DNA of 64,000 bases from Chitinivorax sp. B (GCF_005503445.1 NZ_SCOH01000009.1:1-64000); one strand, 5' to 3'; shown: positions 35,053 to 44,953, counted from the first letter of the stretch. Translations and numbers: made by a program. Notes: generated by a model from the sequence alone, not told the origin.

Positions 35053-37569
35053 TTATTTGAACTTGTAATTCACAGCACCATAGAAGAAACGACCTCTTGA
35101 CGAGTACAATTCAGCAAAACCCATTTGGGTGTTTGCATTGCTGCTTGCGTTTGTGATAGAGAATGGCGGCATTCTGTCCGCAATATTCTTCACGCCCAAG
35201 TCGAGTTTCAGCCCTTTGATCCCTGTATAACTACCAACCAAGTCGATTTCAGTATGGCTTGCAATCTGACGGGTAGTTGGGCTTATGCCATTCGCAACAG
35301 TCGGTAGCTTACTTGTATCGTTTAACCCGCTAACGGTACGGAACGCCGTCGTAACCGACCAAGTACTGGCGTCAAATCCGACGGTAAAGGTATTTCTCCA
35401 GCGTGCGGTAGGTGTTGTGCCATATACACCTGTTAAGTACTCAAAATCACCATTGCCTCGACGTTGCTTGATATAGCGGTAATAGGTGACGGCATCTCTA
35501 AAGGAAACGGTACCCAAGGCCGTTTTGAACCGCAGCGACAAGTCAGCATCCAGTCCACGGCTCTCCATTTGCCCGATGTTCCGCAATGGTGTAAATACAA
35601 CCGGCCGTCCCGTTTGTGCATCCGTGCCAATTTGCCCTTCAAGCATTGCTTCGGTCTCAGATGGCGAAGTGATGGCATCACGTTGCTGAATTGCCCACCA
35701 ATCCACAGACCCGGAGAACGGCCCCGCATCCAACACCACACCAATATTGAAGGTCTTACCCTTCTCTGGTTTCAGATTCGGGTTTGCGCCACCAACATTG
35801 AACCCTTGGACTTCGCAAGTAGCTGGTAAACCCAGTGCTCCACATTGCTCAGGACCATAGAAATCCGTAGCACCTTGCTCAGGGGCACCATATAGCTGCT
35901 TCAAACCAGGCATCTTGAAACTGGATGTGTAAGAAGAGCGGAACAATAGATCCTTGGTAGGACGGATACTGACAGCCACTTTAGGTGATGTTTTGGAGGC
36001 TGTCGGATAATGGTCGTAGCGCAAGGCGGTCTGCAATTCAACCATTTTGCTGATAGGCAATGCCAATTCACCAAACACGGCATAGGCTGAACGTTTCGCA
36101 TCAGCAGACGCCTGTTGAATACCCCCCAGTACACTACCACTGGTTGTTAATTCATCTGGCCGATCGCTCAGCTTTTCAGTCCAACGGGAGACCCCTGCTG
36201 CATAACCAAGTGCTCCACCTGGCAACTGAAATGCCTCCCCAGAGAACTTCGCATCCAGCGTTGTCAAATCAAATGTACCTTCTCGTCTCGGCGAAACTTT
36301 GAGGCTCTCAACGAGTGCAGGGTCATTGGTTTGTGATGTACCATCGATTCTCCCTGCCGCTGTTTCAGCTTTGAAACGCTTGCGATCAAGATAATTGCTA
36401 TCCTGGTTTACAACCTTGTTCCGCCCTTTTGACGCAGAGACTGACCAGTCAATGCTACCTACAGCACCATCCAGCCCCAACACAAATTGCGAAGTTGTAC
36501 TCTTTCGATCGCTGATGCGTGGCCCTCCTTGCAAGAAACGACCAGCATAAAGGGTACCATCCGGTAGAACAAACGTATCAGGCGCAGGGTGTGCCTCAAA
36601 GTGATCCTTATTTTGAGCCAAGACGATTTGCGCGCTACCTTTGATTGCCTCGGTAATCTTTAATGACCCAATGGACATAAAGGAGGTACGATCCGCACCG
36701 TTATATGCTGTCAGCAATTCAGCATTGAAGTCATACTTACATGCATCATTGTACATTTCCGGAGGGCATGGTTTGATGGTTTCCCCCGTTGGCTGAAAAT
36801 CAGGACCCAGTTTATTGCCATAAGGAGAAGAGACACTTCTGCGGTCCGGTCCACCAAAACGGCGGAAATCTACCGATTTTGAAATTTCACGATCTTTCCG
36901 CAGAATCGGATCACGCTTAAACACATCCAATGCGGCAAATACATTGAAACGCTGTTCGTCAAAATCACCAAAACCGCCTGAAATTGTTGCACCCTTTTCG
37001 GTGCCATCGTGACGGCTTGATGTGCCAAAGCGAACACCAACATCCCCACCTTGATAGTTCTTTTTCGTGATGAAGTTCACGACGCCCGCTACCGCATCCG
37101 CACCATAGATGGCAGAACCGCCATCTTTGAGGATTTCTACACGTTCAATTGCAGATACCGGGATCATATTGATGTCAACCGCATCCCCAGCACCAGAACT
37201 ATCCGCAATAGCACTTCTAGGCAATCGCTTGCCATTCAACAGTACCAGCACTTGATTCTCAGACATACCGCGCATACGGACACTTGCTTTACCTGAACCA
37301 GCTGGACTATTACTTGCCAATTCACCTTGATCAAAAATATCAATGGTCGACAACGACTTCAGCAATTCGTTGACCGTGGTAGCCCCTGTCTTTTCGATCT
37401 GTTTCTTGGTCACAGTTTCGACTGGTGCAGGCCCTTCCTTTGAAACCCGCTTGATACTTGACCCAGTCACTTCAATGCGTTCGGTTTTCTTTGGCTGCTC
37501 ATCAGCAGCCCATACAGAAGTTGCAAGTCCAATACTCGCTACCGCATACGCTAGGCGTGTCATTTTCAT
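35053..37569 (-). CDS. TonB-dependent outer-membrane receptor 2
   Basis: The 838-residue receptor is a paralogue of the neighbouring one. It has a signal peptide (AYAVASIGLATSVWA), the same ERIEVTGSSIKRV stretch, a plug with VNELLKSLSTIDIFDQGELA, NQVLVLLNGKRLPRSA and VEILKDGGSAIYGADAVAGV, and a long beta-barrel with extended extracellular loops. The C-terminus reads YGAVNYKFK, so the terminal aromatic is followed by one Lys. This is unusual for a BAM signal but is seen in some receptors. It is separated from receptor 1 by its own terminator and so is independently transcribed. The ligand is unknown; context suggests peptides. Confidence 0.9.
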   Translation of the reverse strand: MKMTRLAYAVASIGLATSVWAADEQPKKTERIEVTGSSIKRVSKEGPAPVETVTKKQIEKTGATTVNELLKSLSTIDIFDQGELASNSPAGSGKASVRMRGMSENQVLVLLNGKRLPRSAIADSSGAGDAVDINMIPVSAIERVEILKDGGSAIYGADAVAGVVNFITKKNYQGGDVGVRFGTSSRHDGTEKGATISGGFGDFDEQRFNVFAALDVFKRDPILRKDREISKSVDFRRFGGPDRRSVSSPYGNKLGPDFQPTGETIKPCPPEMYNDACKYDFNAELLTAYNGADRTSFMSIGSLKITEAIKGSAQIVLAQNKDHFEAHPAPDTFVLPDGTLYAGRFLQGGPRISDRKSTTSQFVLGLDGAVGSIDWSVSASKGRNKVVNQDSNYLDRKRFKAETAAGRIDGTSQTNDPALVESLKVSPRREGTFDLTTLDAKFSGEAFQLPGGALGYAAGVSRWTEKLSDRPDELTTSGSVLGGIQQASADAKRSAYAVFGELALPISKMVELQTALRYDHYPTASKTSPKVAVSIRPTKDLLFRSSYTSSFKMPGLKQLYGAPEQGATDFYGPEQCGALGLPATCEVQGFNVGGANPNLKPEKGKTFNIGVVLDAGPFSGSVDWWAIQQRDAITSPSETEAMLEGQIGTDAQTGRPVVFTPLRNIGQMESRGLDADLSLRFKTALGTVSFRDAVTYYRYIKQRRGNGDFEYLTGVYGTTPTARWRNTFTVGFDASTWSVTTAFRTVSGLNDTSKLPTVANGISPTTRQIASHTEIDLVGSYTGIKGLKLDLGVKNIADRMPPFSITNASSNANTQMGFAELYSSRGRFFYGAVNYKFK

Positions 37570-38082
37570 GCTAGCTGTCTCCCTCTCACAAACTCATTAA
37601 TTCGCGATTTTCTTAGAAGTCGGCCTTAGCCGACCCGGCATACGTTAGCAAGAAACAACTGAAGAACGCGAGTCTCCTGATAAGTCAATTGAGGGATGCA
37701 GCGACTTGCTCATGTCAAGTTCGATATTTGCTTACTGCCCAACAACCACTGGATTTCCCTTAGAAAACCGACAAAAAGCGAGTCCAATCACATTTAATTT
37801 CATTAGCTTATAAAATATTAACATTTAATAATAAACTAATTATCAAAATACGAAATAATGCAGTATTGAGATTTTTCATTACTGAAAATGTTCAAAAATT
37901 AAGCTGAATCTATATAAAAAAACAGTAAAAAATGTTGCACTTATACAACATTCCCAACATTTTATATAATCAGCGGGCTTAAAAACGGTGTTTTCCATGC
38001 TGAAACGATAACCATTCGCCTATCGCGCAGCCATGCCTGATTGAGATAAAGTCACAGATCCACATTCAGTGTTCACGCAGCC
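37570..38082. other. AT-rich divergent promoter region with inverted repeat
   Basis: This 513-bp spacer lies between divergent receptor 2 and the SDR gene. It holds an inverted repeat AATGTTG-N8-CAACATT (37931-37952) and, just downstream on the plus strand, a consensus TATAAT at 37965-37970. TTATAC 18 bp before that could be a -35 box, overlapping the repeat. This would make a repressible promoter reading toward the SDR gene. No gene is seen here. Confidence 0.45.
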
Positions 38083-38946
38083 ATGACTTCTTCTCCCCGA
38101 TCCATCTTGATCACCGGCTGTTCTTCCGGCATTGGCCTTGCCACGGCCAAAGGACTGCATGCACGAGGGTGGCGAGTGTTTGCCACCGTTCGCCAACCAG
38201 ATCAGGTCGCCATGCTTGAGCAGGCTGGATTGATTCCAATGTTGTTGGATCTTGTCGATTCCGAAAACATTAAAAAGGTATGTGGTCAGGTATTGGACAT
38301 GACTGATGGCAAGCTGGATGCACTATTCAACAATGCTGGATTTGGTCAACCCGGTGCGGTTGAAGATCTACCCCGGATGGCCATCCGCGAACAGTTTGAA
38401 GTCAATCTGTTTGGACCGTTGGAACTGACCAATCACCTATTACCCATCATGCGTCAACAAGGACACGGGCGTATTGTTTGGAATAGCTCGGTGCTTGGTT
38501 TTGCGGCCATGCCCTATCGCGGTGCATACAATGCCAGCAAATTTGCCATGGAAGGCTTGGTGGATACGCTCAGACTGGAACTGACCGGTAGCAACATTCA
38601 CGTATCATTGATTGAGCCCGGTCCCATTCTGAGTAGATTTCGTGACAACGCCTTCCAGGCCTTTCAACGAAATATTCAGCGTGACACCAGCTTTCATCGA
38701 ATGGTTTATGACGAAATGGAGGCGAGATTGAAGAAGACAGGAGCAACTTCAGGTTTTACTTTACCTGCAGAAGCCATTCTGTCACCGCTTTTGCATGCAC
38801 TGGAAAGTAAGCCCCCCAAGGCACGCTACCGGGTGACCACACCCACCAAGCTGTTTGCAATAGCCAGACGCCTGCTACCTACACGATGGCTGGATGCCCT
38901 ATTGTTAAGGGCATCAGGTGGTGAGAAACCACCGACATGTCGATGA
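38083..38946 (+). CDS. Short-chain dehydrogenase/reductase (classical SDR)
   Basis: This 287-residue NAD(P)-dependent oxidoreductase has the cofactor glycine motif ITGCSSGIGLATA (about residues 9-21), NNAGFGQPG (about 85), the catalytic Ser in WNSSVLG (about 139) and the Tyr-Lys pair YNASKFAMEGL (about 152). After the active site comes VSLIEPGPILSRF. The charged segment ATVRQPD after beta-2 hints at NADPH preference. It resembles YbbO-type SDRs acting on retinoid, steroid or long-chain aldehyde substrates, but the substrate cannot be assigned. It is followed 67 bp downstream by a DUF3460 gene. Confidence 0.88.
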   Translation: MTSSPRSILITGCSSGIGLATAKGLHARGWRVFATVRQPDQVAMLEQAGLIPMLLDLVDSENIKKVCGQVLDMTDGKLDALFNNAGFGQPGAVEDLPRMAIREQFEVNLFGPLELTNHLLPIMRQQGHGRIVWNSSVLGFAAMPYRGAYNASKFAMEGLVDTLRLELTGSNIHVSLIEPGPILSRFRDNAFQAFQRNIQRDTSFHRMVYDEMEARLKKTGATSGFTLPAEAILSPLLHALESKPPKARYRVTTPTKLFAIARRLLPTRWLDALLLRASGGEKPPTCR

Positions 38947-39012
38947 ATGCAGCTAGGGCCTAGGTGCGGTATAATTCAAAGATCTGCATTCATCACCTCG
39001 CAAGGTAACGTC

Positions 39013-39207
39013 ATGGCAATTGATCGCGAGTATGTTTCCGAATTTACTCAATTCATGAGGGGCTATCTGGAGCAAAATCCGGAAGTCAAAAAGTCGCAAC
39101 TGGAAAACCGCGCCACGTGGTGGGATCGGGAGCTGGACCGCGAACTGTATCGTCGTTTCGACGAATCCCGCGTCAAACAAAAACCTTATGTCTATCAACC
39201 GGATTGA
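39013..39207 (+). CDS. DUF3460 family small protein
   Basis: This 64-residue acidic/basic, hydrophilic protein begins MAIDREYVSEFTQFMRGYLE and contains RATWWDRELDRELYRRF. It closely fits DUF3460, a short conserved family of betaproteobacteria with no known role. The start ATG has AAGG 8 nt upstream; the longer frame from 38947 has no family similarity. An intrinsic terminator follows. Confidence 0.85.
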   Translation: MAIDREYVSEFTQFMRGYLEQNPEVKKSQLENRATWWDRELDRELYRRFDESRVKQKPYVYQPD

Positions 39208-39240
39208 TCAGCTATCGGGTTGATTGTATAGGGGACTAAG

Positions 39241-39414
39241 ATGAACGGCGCACAATGCGCCGTTTTCTTTAAACAACACCATCGCCAAAGCGTGCCGACC
39301 AAATCCAGCAAAGTGCTTGAAACCAAGCGTACCCTGCAAGTAGTACAGAAACATGGCAAAGTGGTGTGGCACAATACAGTATCAGGATTCCGATTCATTG
39401 ATCCGGCCAAGTGA
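39241..39414 (+). CDS. Possible small protein overlapping a terminator
   Basis: A 57-codon frame begins with an ATG inside the stem of the DUF3460 terminator. Its latter two thirds read VLETKRTLQVVQKHGKVVWH followed by NTVSGFRFIDPAK, with natural codon use and a convincing beta-rich pattern. If real, it may start further in, at the GTG of VPTKSSK. I do not recognise the family. Confidence 0.3.
   Translation: MNGAQCAVFFKQHHRQSVPTKSSKVLETKRTLQVVQKHGKVVWHNTVSGFRFIDPAK
39244..39270 (+). terminator. Intrinsic terminator after DUF3460 gene
   Basis: AACGGCGCA-CAA-TGCGCCGTT is followed by TTCTTT, 37 nt beyond the DUF3460 stop. Confidence 0.85.
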
Positions 39415-39509
39415 AGTTTTAACGTAAAAGAATACAAGGCCTTGTTTTAAAATAAGACAGATTAAGACAAAGTCAGGCCAGTTCAATAGTTGTGATGAAG
39501 GAAGCCATC

Positions 39510-40256
39510 ATGCGCTTTGCTGTTTTGTCCGATATTCATGGCAACCTGCCCGCCCTGACTGCTGTCCTGGCTGACGTGAAACGGCGCGGCATCACGCAAT
39601 GGATCAACCTGGGCGATATCCTGTCTGGCCCCTTATGGCCGCGCGAAACGGCAGAATTATTGATGACGTTGGCTGTCGTCACCATTCGTGGTAACCATGA
39701 ACGCCAGTTACTGGCTTGTGCTGCCCAACCGGGCAATCCGTCAGATCAATATGCCTTCGAGTCCCTGGATACACGCCACCTGACTTGGCTGCGCAACCTG
39801 CCCGCCACGTGCTGGCTGGCGCCCGATGTATATTTATGCCACGGGCAGCCAACGGATGACCTCAACTATTTGCTGGAAGATGTTGAGCATGGCATGACCG
39901 TCGTACCGCCCAATGAAACACTGATGGAACGAATCAGTGGTGTGAAAGCCAGCCTGGTTTTGTGTGGCCACTCCCATCTGCCGCGCATCGTGCAATTGAC
40001 CAACGACATGCTGCTCGTCAATCCCGGCAGTGTAGGGCTACAAGCTTATGATGACGATGCCATCGCCCCACACCTGGTGCAAAACCACAGCCCACATGCT
40101 CGCTATGCCATTTGCGAACGGCAGGATGAACACTGGCTGATCAGCCAATGCGCCATACCTTACGACTGGGACGCTGCAGCACGTCAGGCAGAACATAATG
40201 GCCGACCCGACTGGGCGTACTCATTACGAACCGGGCGGGCGACCTTTCCATCCTGA
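39510..40256 (+). CDS. Metallophosphoesterase (YfcE-like calcineurin fold)
   Basis: This 248-residue two-metal phosphoesterase shows every family block: SDIHGNLPAL at the N-terminus, NLGDILSGP, RGNHERQ and LCGHSHLPRI near residue 158, followed by VNPGSVGL. These bind the dinuclear metal centre. The likely substrate is a phosphodiester or cyclic nucleotide. I chose the ATG opening MRFAVLSD, preceded by AAGGAAG; two earlier in-frame starts (39492, 39495) add a few residues. The gene ends 5 bp before the convergent metR stop with no terminator between. Confidence 0.88.
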   Translation: MRFAVLSDIHGNLPALTAVLADVKRRGITQWINLGDILSGPLWPRETAELLMTLAVVTIRGNHERQLLACAAQPGNPSDQYAFESLDTRHLTWLRNLPATCWLAPDVYLCHGQPTDDLNYLLEDVEHGMTVVPPNETLMERISGVKASLVLCGHSHLPRIVQLTNDMLLVNPGSVGLQAYDDDAIAPHLVQNHSPHARYAICERQDEHWLISQCAIPYDWDAAARQAEHNGRPDWAYSLRTGRATFPS

Positions 40257-40261
40257 TCAAC

Positions 40262-41191
40262 TCACGACAGCGGTTCAATTCCTGGCAGGGTCTGAAAACA
40301 CACGGCCTGCATTGTGGCCAGAAAGTCAGCCAGATAGGCACGATTGGTATCCTGGCTGCGAATCACGCCGTACAAACACCCCCATAAACCATGATCGGAA
40401 ATCGGCCGCGCCGCGATATACCCCCGTTCCACATAGCCTTGCACTGCCCATGCGGGTAATGCAGCCATACCACGCCGGCTGGCCACCAGTTGCAGAATGG
40501 CAACCGTCAGCTCACTGGTACGGCGCTTGGGCGTAATGCCAGCAGGTTTCAGTATCTGCCGGATCACATCCAGCATGTCGTCCGGCACAGGGTAAGTGAT
40601 CAGAGTTTCATCGGCAAAATCCTGTGGCTGCAACACTGGCTGCGCTGCCAATAGATGGTCATTGGCCACCAGCCCGACAATCTCATACTTGAATAACGGG
40701 TGATACTGCACCGACTGTTCACTGTCATCCCGGTCGGATACTACAGCCAGATCTGCCCGGTCTTCCAGCAACAGCCCGACCGGGTCGGCATGAAAGCCCG
40801 ACACAATGTCCAGCTCCACTTCCGGCCAGGCGGCACGGAATCGGTCCATCGCAGGCATCAGCCAGTCAAAACAGGTGTGGCATTCCACCGCAATTCGCAA
40901 CTGCCCCGCCTGCCCTTCCAACAATCGGGCCAGATCACGATCCGCGGCCGCCACCATCGGCAACACCAATGTGGCCAACTGTAATAAACGCTCACCTGCA
41001 AGCGTCAATTTCAATGGCTGGGTCTTTCTGTCAAAAAGCTCCAGGTTGTAATGGGATTCCAGCGCTTTGATCTGGTGCGACACCGCCGATTGTGTCAAAT
41101 GCAGCCGCGCCCCCGCCCGCGATACCGAGCCCGTTTCGGCAATGGCTTGAAAGGTACGCAGATGGCGGATTTCGATGATGGATTGAGTCAT
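40262..41191 (-). CDS. metR: LysR-type methionine regulator MetR
   Basis: This 309-residue LysR regulator has an N-terminal winged helix ([20 protein letters not shown] then [16 protein letters not shown]) and a C-terminal effector domain. The segments [21 protein letters not shown] and [10 protein letters not shown], and the divergent position next to metE, point to MetR, which activates metE using homocysteine as co-inducer. The HTH sequence RHLRTFQAI...SQAL-type arrangement parallels E. coli MetR. The 91 bp between the start codons must hold the operator. TGAATCATATCCA near 41228 is a one-mismatch candidate for the TGAA-N5-TTCA site. Confidence 0.88.
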   Translation of the reverse strand: MTQSIIEIRHLRTFQAIAETGSVSRAGARLHLTQSAVSHQIKALESHYNLELFDRKTQPLKLTLAGERLLQLATLVLPMVAAADRDLARLLEGQAGQLRIAVECHTCFDWLMPAMDRFRAAWPEVELDIVSGFHADPVGLLLEDRADLAVVSDRDDSEQSVQYHPLFKYEIVGLVANDHLLAAQPVLQPQDFADETLITYPVPDDMLDVIRQILKPAGITPKRRTSELTVAILQLVASRRGMAALPAWAVQGYVERGYIAARPISDHGLWGCLYGVIRSQDTNRAYLADFLATMQAVCFQTLPGIEPLS

Positions 41192-41285
41192 GAATGAATT
41201 CGATGCAAATCATAAAAATAATGAGATTGAATCATATCCACTCCACCATCATCATGCAAACCACTCATACAAAAAGGGGCACATG

Positions 41286-43619
41286 ATGACAATGATTCAT
41301 ACGCTGGGTTTCCCGCGCATTGGCGCACAACGTGAACTGAAACATGCCGTCGAAACCTATTGGCGCGGCGAAAGCAGCACCGATTCACTTCAGCAAACCG
41401 CCATCACGCTTCGCAACCAACATTGGCAATGGCAACGTGAAGCTGGGCTGGACTATGTCACCGTAGGTGATTTCGCCTTTTACGACCAAGTGCTCAACCA
41501 CATCGCGTTGTTTGGCTGCGCACCCAAGCGCTTCGGCTTTGGCTCGACTGTTAACTTGGACCAGTACTTCCAGCTTGCGCGGGGCAATACCGACCAGTTC
41601 GCGCTGGAAATGACCAAATGGTTCGATACCAACTATCACTATCTGGTACCGGAGTTCCACGCCAACACTACTTTCGAATTGGATGCCAGTTGGCTACTGG
41701 ATGAATTGACACAAGCACAATCCGGTGGCCATCGCGCCAAGCCCGTGCTGATCGGCCCATTGACCTTTCTGTGGCTGGGCAAAGCCAAAGGTCATGGTGA
41801 TCACGCCAATCACCAGCACGCCGACTGCTGCGACCATGTGCTGCAGGCAGATGCCTTCGACAAATTACAGCTGCTGGATCGCTTGTTGCCCGCCTACGTC
41901 AATCTACTGGAAACGCTGGCCGCACAAGGCGTCGACTTAGTGCAAATTGACGAACCAGCGCTGGTGCTGGACCTGCCGCCAGCATGGCTAGATGCCTATG
42001 ATGCCGTCTACAACACCTTGGCTGCCGTGGGCCCGAAGCTGTTACTCAGTACCTATTTCGGTTCGGTCGCCAACCATGCCGATCGTCTGCGTCGGTTGCC
42101 CGTAGCCGGCCTGCATCTGGATCTGGTCCGCGCGCCAACACAACTTGCTGCATTTACCGAGAGCTGGCCGGTCGACAAGATTCTGTCCATTGGTGTCATT
42201 GACGGTCGTAACATCTGGCGTACCGATCTGGATCGCTGCCTGGAAATCTTGGCACCGTTACGTCGCCAACTGGGTGACAGGCTATGGCTGGCCCCCAGCT
42301 GCTCCCTACTACATGTGCCGGTAGACTTGGCACAGGAAGCCAAACTGGACACGGAGCTAAAGAGCTGGTTGGCCTTTGCCAAGCAGAAACTGAATGAGCT
42401 GTCCGTGTTGAAACGCGCACTCGACCTGGGCCGCACCGCAGTACATCAAGAGCTGCAAGCCAGCCGCGCAGCACTGGATGCCCGTGACACCAGCCCGCGC
42501 ATTCATAACCCAGCAGTGGCCGCCCGCATGGAAGCCATCACTAGCCATGATGACCGCCGCCAATCCACTTACGAGGCACGCCACCCACTACAACGTGATC
42601 GCCTGAAACTACCCTTGCTGCCGACGACGACCATTGGCTCGTTCCCGCAGACTGACGGTATCCGTCGCGCCCGCGCAGCTTTCAAGCGGGGAGATTTGAA
42701 CGACACAGCCTACCATGACGCCATGCAGGCAGAAATCCGCCATGCAGTAGCACGCCAGGAAGCCCTCGGATTGGATGTATTGGTACATGGCGAAGCAGAG
42801 CGCAATGACATGGTCGAATACTTCGGCGAACAACTGGCCGGCTTTGCCTTTACCCAACTGGGCTGGGTGCAAAGCTATGGTAGTCGTTGCGTGAAGCCGC
42901 CGATCATCTTTGGCGACGTATCACGCCCGCAGCCCATGACTGTGGAATGGACACGTTACGCACAAAGTCTGACCACTCGACCGATGAAAGGCATGTTGAC
43001 CGGCCCGGTCACCATTCTGCAGTGGTCTTTTGTGCGCGACGATCAGCCACGCAGCCAAACTGCCACCCAGATCGCGTTGGCAATCCGCGATGAGGTAGTG
43101 GACCTGGAAACCGCAGGGATCGCTGTCATCCAGATTGATGAACCCGCATTCCGAGAGGGGTTGCCACTGAAACGTACGGACTGGCCGGCTTACCTGGATT
43201 GGGCAGCTCGAGCGTTCCGCCTGTCTGCCAGTGGTGTACGCGATAACACGCAGATCCACACGCATATGTGCTATTCGGAATTCAACGACATACTGCCGGC
43301 CATTGCCGCACTGGATGCCGACGTGATCACCATTGAGACCTCACGCTCAGACATGGAACTGTTGGATGGCTTTGGCGAATTTGCCTATCCGAACGAAATT
43401 GGACCTGGCGTATATGACATCCACTCGCCACGCATTCCCAAGGTCGAAGAAATGACCCGCCTGCTGCGCAAGGCCGCAGCTGTCATCCCGGCTGAAAGGC
43501 TGTGGGTGAACCCGGATTGCGGTTTAAAAACCCGTGGCTGGCCAGAGGTGGAGGCAGCCCTGAGCAATATGGTATCGGCAACCACCATGTTGCGCGAAGA
43601 GCTATCTGTAACCGCTTGA
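41286..43619 (+). CDS. metE: Cobalamin-independent methionine synthase
   Basis: MetE (777 residues) transfers a methyl group from 5-methyl-tetrahydropteroyl-triglutamate to homocysteine in the cytosol. The N-terminal half starts [19 protein letters not shown] and the C-terminal half has [17 protein letters not shown]. The zinc ligands His and Cys are in [12 protein letters not shown] (about residue 668), a Glu follows in [11 protein letters not shown], and the second Cys is in [11 protein letters not shown] (about 755). The start follows AAAAAGGGG by 6 nt; neighbouring ATGs at 41283 and 41292 are possible. The frame stays open back to 41190 with a His-rich stretch. It is divergent from metR and ends at a strong terminator. 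Confidence 0.94.
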   Translation: MTMIHTLGFPRIGAQRELKHAVETYWRGESSTDSLQQTAITLRNQHWQWQREAGLDYVTVGDFAFYDQVLNHIALFGCAPKRFGFGSTVNLDQYFQLARGNTDQFALEMTKWFDTNYHYLVPEFHANTTFELDASWLLDELTQAQSGGHRAKPVLIGPLTFLWLGKAKGHGDHANHQHADCCDHVLQADAFDKLQLLDRLLPAYVNLLETLAAQGVDLVQIDEPALVLDLPPAWLDAYDAVYNTLAAVGPKLLLSTYFGSVANHADRLRRLPVAGLHLDLVRAPTQLAAFTESWPVDKILSIGVIDGRNIWRTDLDRCLEILAPLRRQLGDRLWLAPSCSLLHVPVDLAQEAKLDTELKSWLAFAKQKLNELSVLKRALDLGRTAVHQELQASRAALDARDTSPRIHNPAVAARMEAITSHDDRRQSTYEARHPLQRDRLKLPLLPTTTIGSFPQTDGIRRARAAFKRGDLNDTAYHDAMQAEIRHAVARQEALGLDVLVHGEAERNDMVEYFGEQLAGFAFTQLGWVQSYGSRCVKPPIIFGDVSRPQPMTVEWTRYAQSLTTRPMKGMLTGPVTILQWSFVRDDQPRSQTATQIALAIRDEVVDLETAGIAVIQIDEPAFREGLPLKRTDWPAYLDWAARAFRLSASGVRDNTQIHTHMCYSEFNDILPAIAALDADVITIETSRSDMELLDGFGEFAYPNEIGPGVYDIHSPRIPKVEEMTRLLRKAAAVIPAERLWVNPDCGLKTRGWPEVEAALSNMVSATTMLREELSVTA

Positions 43620-43660
43620 GCCGGGTCATCACACTGACCCTCTGTTAGCAAATTAGATCA

Positions 43661-43684
43661 GGGCAGCCATCAGGCTGCCCTTTT
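43661..43684 (+). terminator. Intrinsic terminator of metE
   Basis: GGGCAGCC-ATCA-GGCTGCCC is followed by TTTT, 42 nt after the metE stop. The convergent PCuAC gene ends 45 nt further on. Confidence 0.88.
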
Positions 43685-43729
43685 CACTTCAGGACAGATA
43701 GCACACAGTCAGATAACAATCTGAGCCAC

Positions 43730-44203
43730 TCAGTGACCTTTGTGCAAGGTGTCCGGGTCAACGTCGATCGGCTCAACCTTCACTTCCACCCTCACCTCGC
43801 CCGCCTGTTTGAAACGTAAAGTCAGCGGCAATTTCTCACCCTGTACCAGTGGCTTCTTCAAACCCATCAACATGATGTGATAGCTATGGGGCTTCAGCAG
43901 TGCTTGCCCGCCGGCCGGCACATCCACTTGCGATACCTGCCGCATGCGCATCACGCCATTGTCGTTGACATGATTGTGGATCTCTACCTTGTCAGCCAAG
44001 TCCGGATTGCTGGCAGACAACAAGGCATCTGCGGCTTTGCTGGGATTCGTGATCTTCAGGTAGATGGCGCCAGTCTGTGTACCCGGTACGGAAGCACGTG
44101 CCCATGGGTGATCGATGTCCAGGCCGCCATGTTTGAATTCATGGGCCAATACGACATTGGTCAATAACATGGCAGACAACGGGATCAGAAAACGTGCTTT
44201 CAT
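43730..44203 (-). CDS. PCuAC-family periplasmic copper chaperone
   Basis: The 157-residue exported protein has the signal peptide MKARFLIPLSAMLLTNVVLA. The Cu(I)-binding pattern H-x10-M-x(20s)-H-x-M is present, in VEIHNHVNDNGVMRMRQV and KPHSYHIMLMGL. The family inserts copper into the CuA/CuB centres of cytochrome oxidase, or buffers periplasmic copper. His/Lys-rich ends (HEFKHGG, DTLHKGH) may add weak metal sites. Upstream on the same strand is a DUF2946 gene, a common companion in copper loci. The usual TonB-dependent copper receptor is not here. Confidence 0.9.
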   Translation of the reverse strand: MKARFLIPLSAMLLTNVVLAHEFKHGGLDIDHPWARASVPGTQTGAIYLKITNPSKAADALLSASNPDLADKVEIHNHVNDNGVMRMRQVSQVDVPAGGQALLKPHSYHIMLMGLKKPLVQGEKLPLTLRFKQAGEVRVEVKVEPIDVDPDTLHKGH

Positions 44204-44400
44204 CAGACAAACCCTTTCATGAGGTCGACCCGATATGCTGGCACTGAGCCATCATATCGAGGATGTTCAATTCGAACCGCCAACAGTGCCCGTCATTACC
44301 GACGACAATGACCCATCGTGCTGATGAGCGCCGCTGGCATGTAAACACGGCATATCGGCTGCGGGCCGATCGCCAACACAACACCAATTACGATGAAAAG

Positions 44401-44793
44401 TCAGGCAAATGAAACAGGTGGGGCGCGCCCAGGCGGTGGTGCAGCAGGGTCATTGTGAACACGGCGAACCGCGCCGTTGTTGCCAGGTACCCATTGCAGG
44501 GTGATGCCACGGTCGACACTGTCCAGCCACGTGTCAGGCTCAGGCAAGGTCAGATGGTGCTCAAGATGCTGACACAGCGGGCAACTCTGATTGATCGCCT
44601 TGGCTGGTTCAGCAGGCTTGCCGCCTGGCGCGTTCGCCAGCAAGGACGCGATCTCTGGCGTGATCTTGCCGCAGAAGGCATAGCCACCGCCTTCGCCCAT
44701 TGGCATCGTGCCGTGCAGAAACGGCATCAAAACATGCAGCAGGACCGCACATAAGGCAAGCCAGCGACTCAAGTTTCGACGAACAAGATGCAT
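44401..44793 (-). CDS. DUF2946 family protein, probable copper-linked membrane protein
   Basis: This 130-residue protein has an N-terminal hydrophobic segment (LSRWLALCAVLLHVLMPFLH), a CPLC motif with nearby His residues (CPLCQHLEHHL, about residues 71-81) and a proline-rich end (PPPGRAPPVSF). These are the marks of DUF2946, found beside PCuAC and copper receptor genes in proteobacteria. The Cys/His arrangement looks suited to binding a metal. The biochemical role is unknown. It lies about 200 bp from the PCuAC gene on the same strand; the gap holds no gene. Confidence 0.78.
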   Translation of the reverse strand: MHLVRRNLSRWLALCAVLLHVLMPFLHGTMPMGEGGGYAFCGKITPEIASLLANAPGGKPAEPAKAINQSCPLCQHLEHHLTLPEPDTWLDSVDRGITLQWVPGNNGAVRRVHNDPAAPPPGRAPPVSFA

Positions 44794-44953
44794 AGGGCCG
44801 GGGAGTGTAAAAAGGTGGCGATGATTTCAACGGCCGATTATATGCAGCCCGCGCCGCGCCTACAATCGATCAGTGAAATCCCGATACATCGCAGCTTGCC
44901 TGAAAAGCTGCACAAGCCGACAATCACCTCATTCCACCTAAGGATGTAACTAC

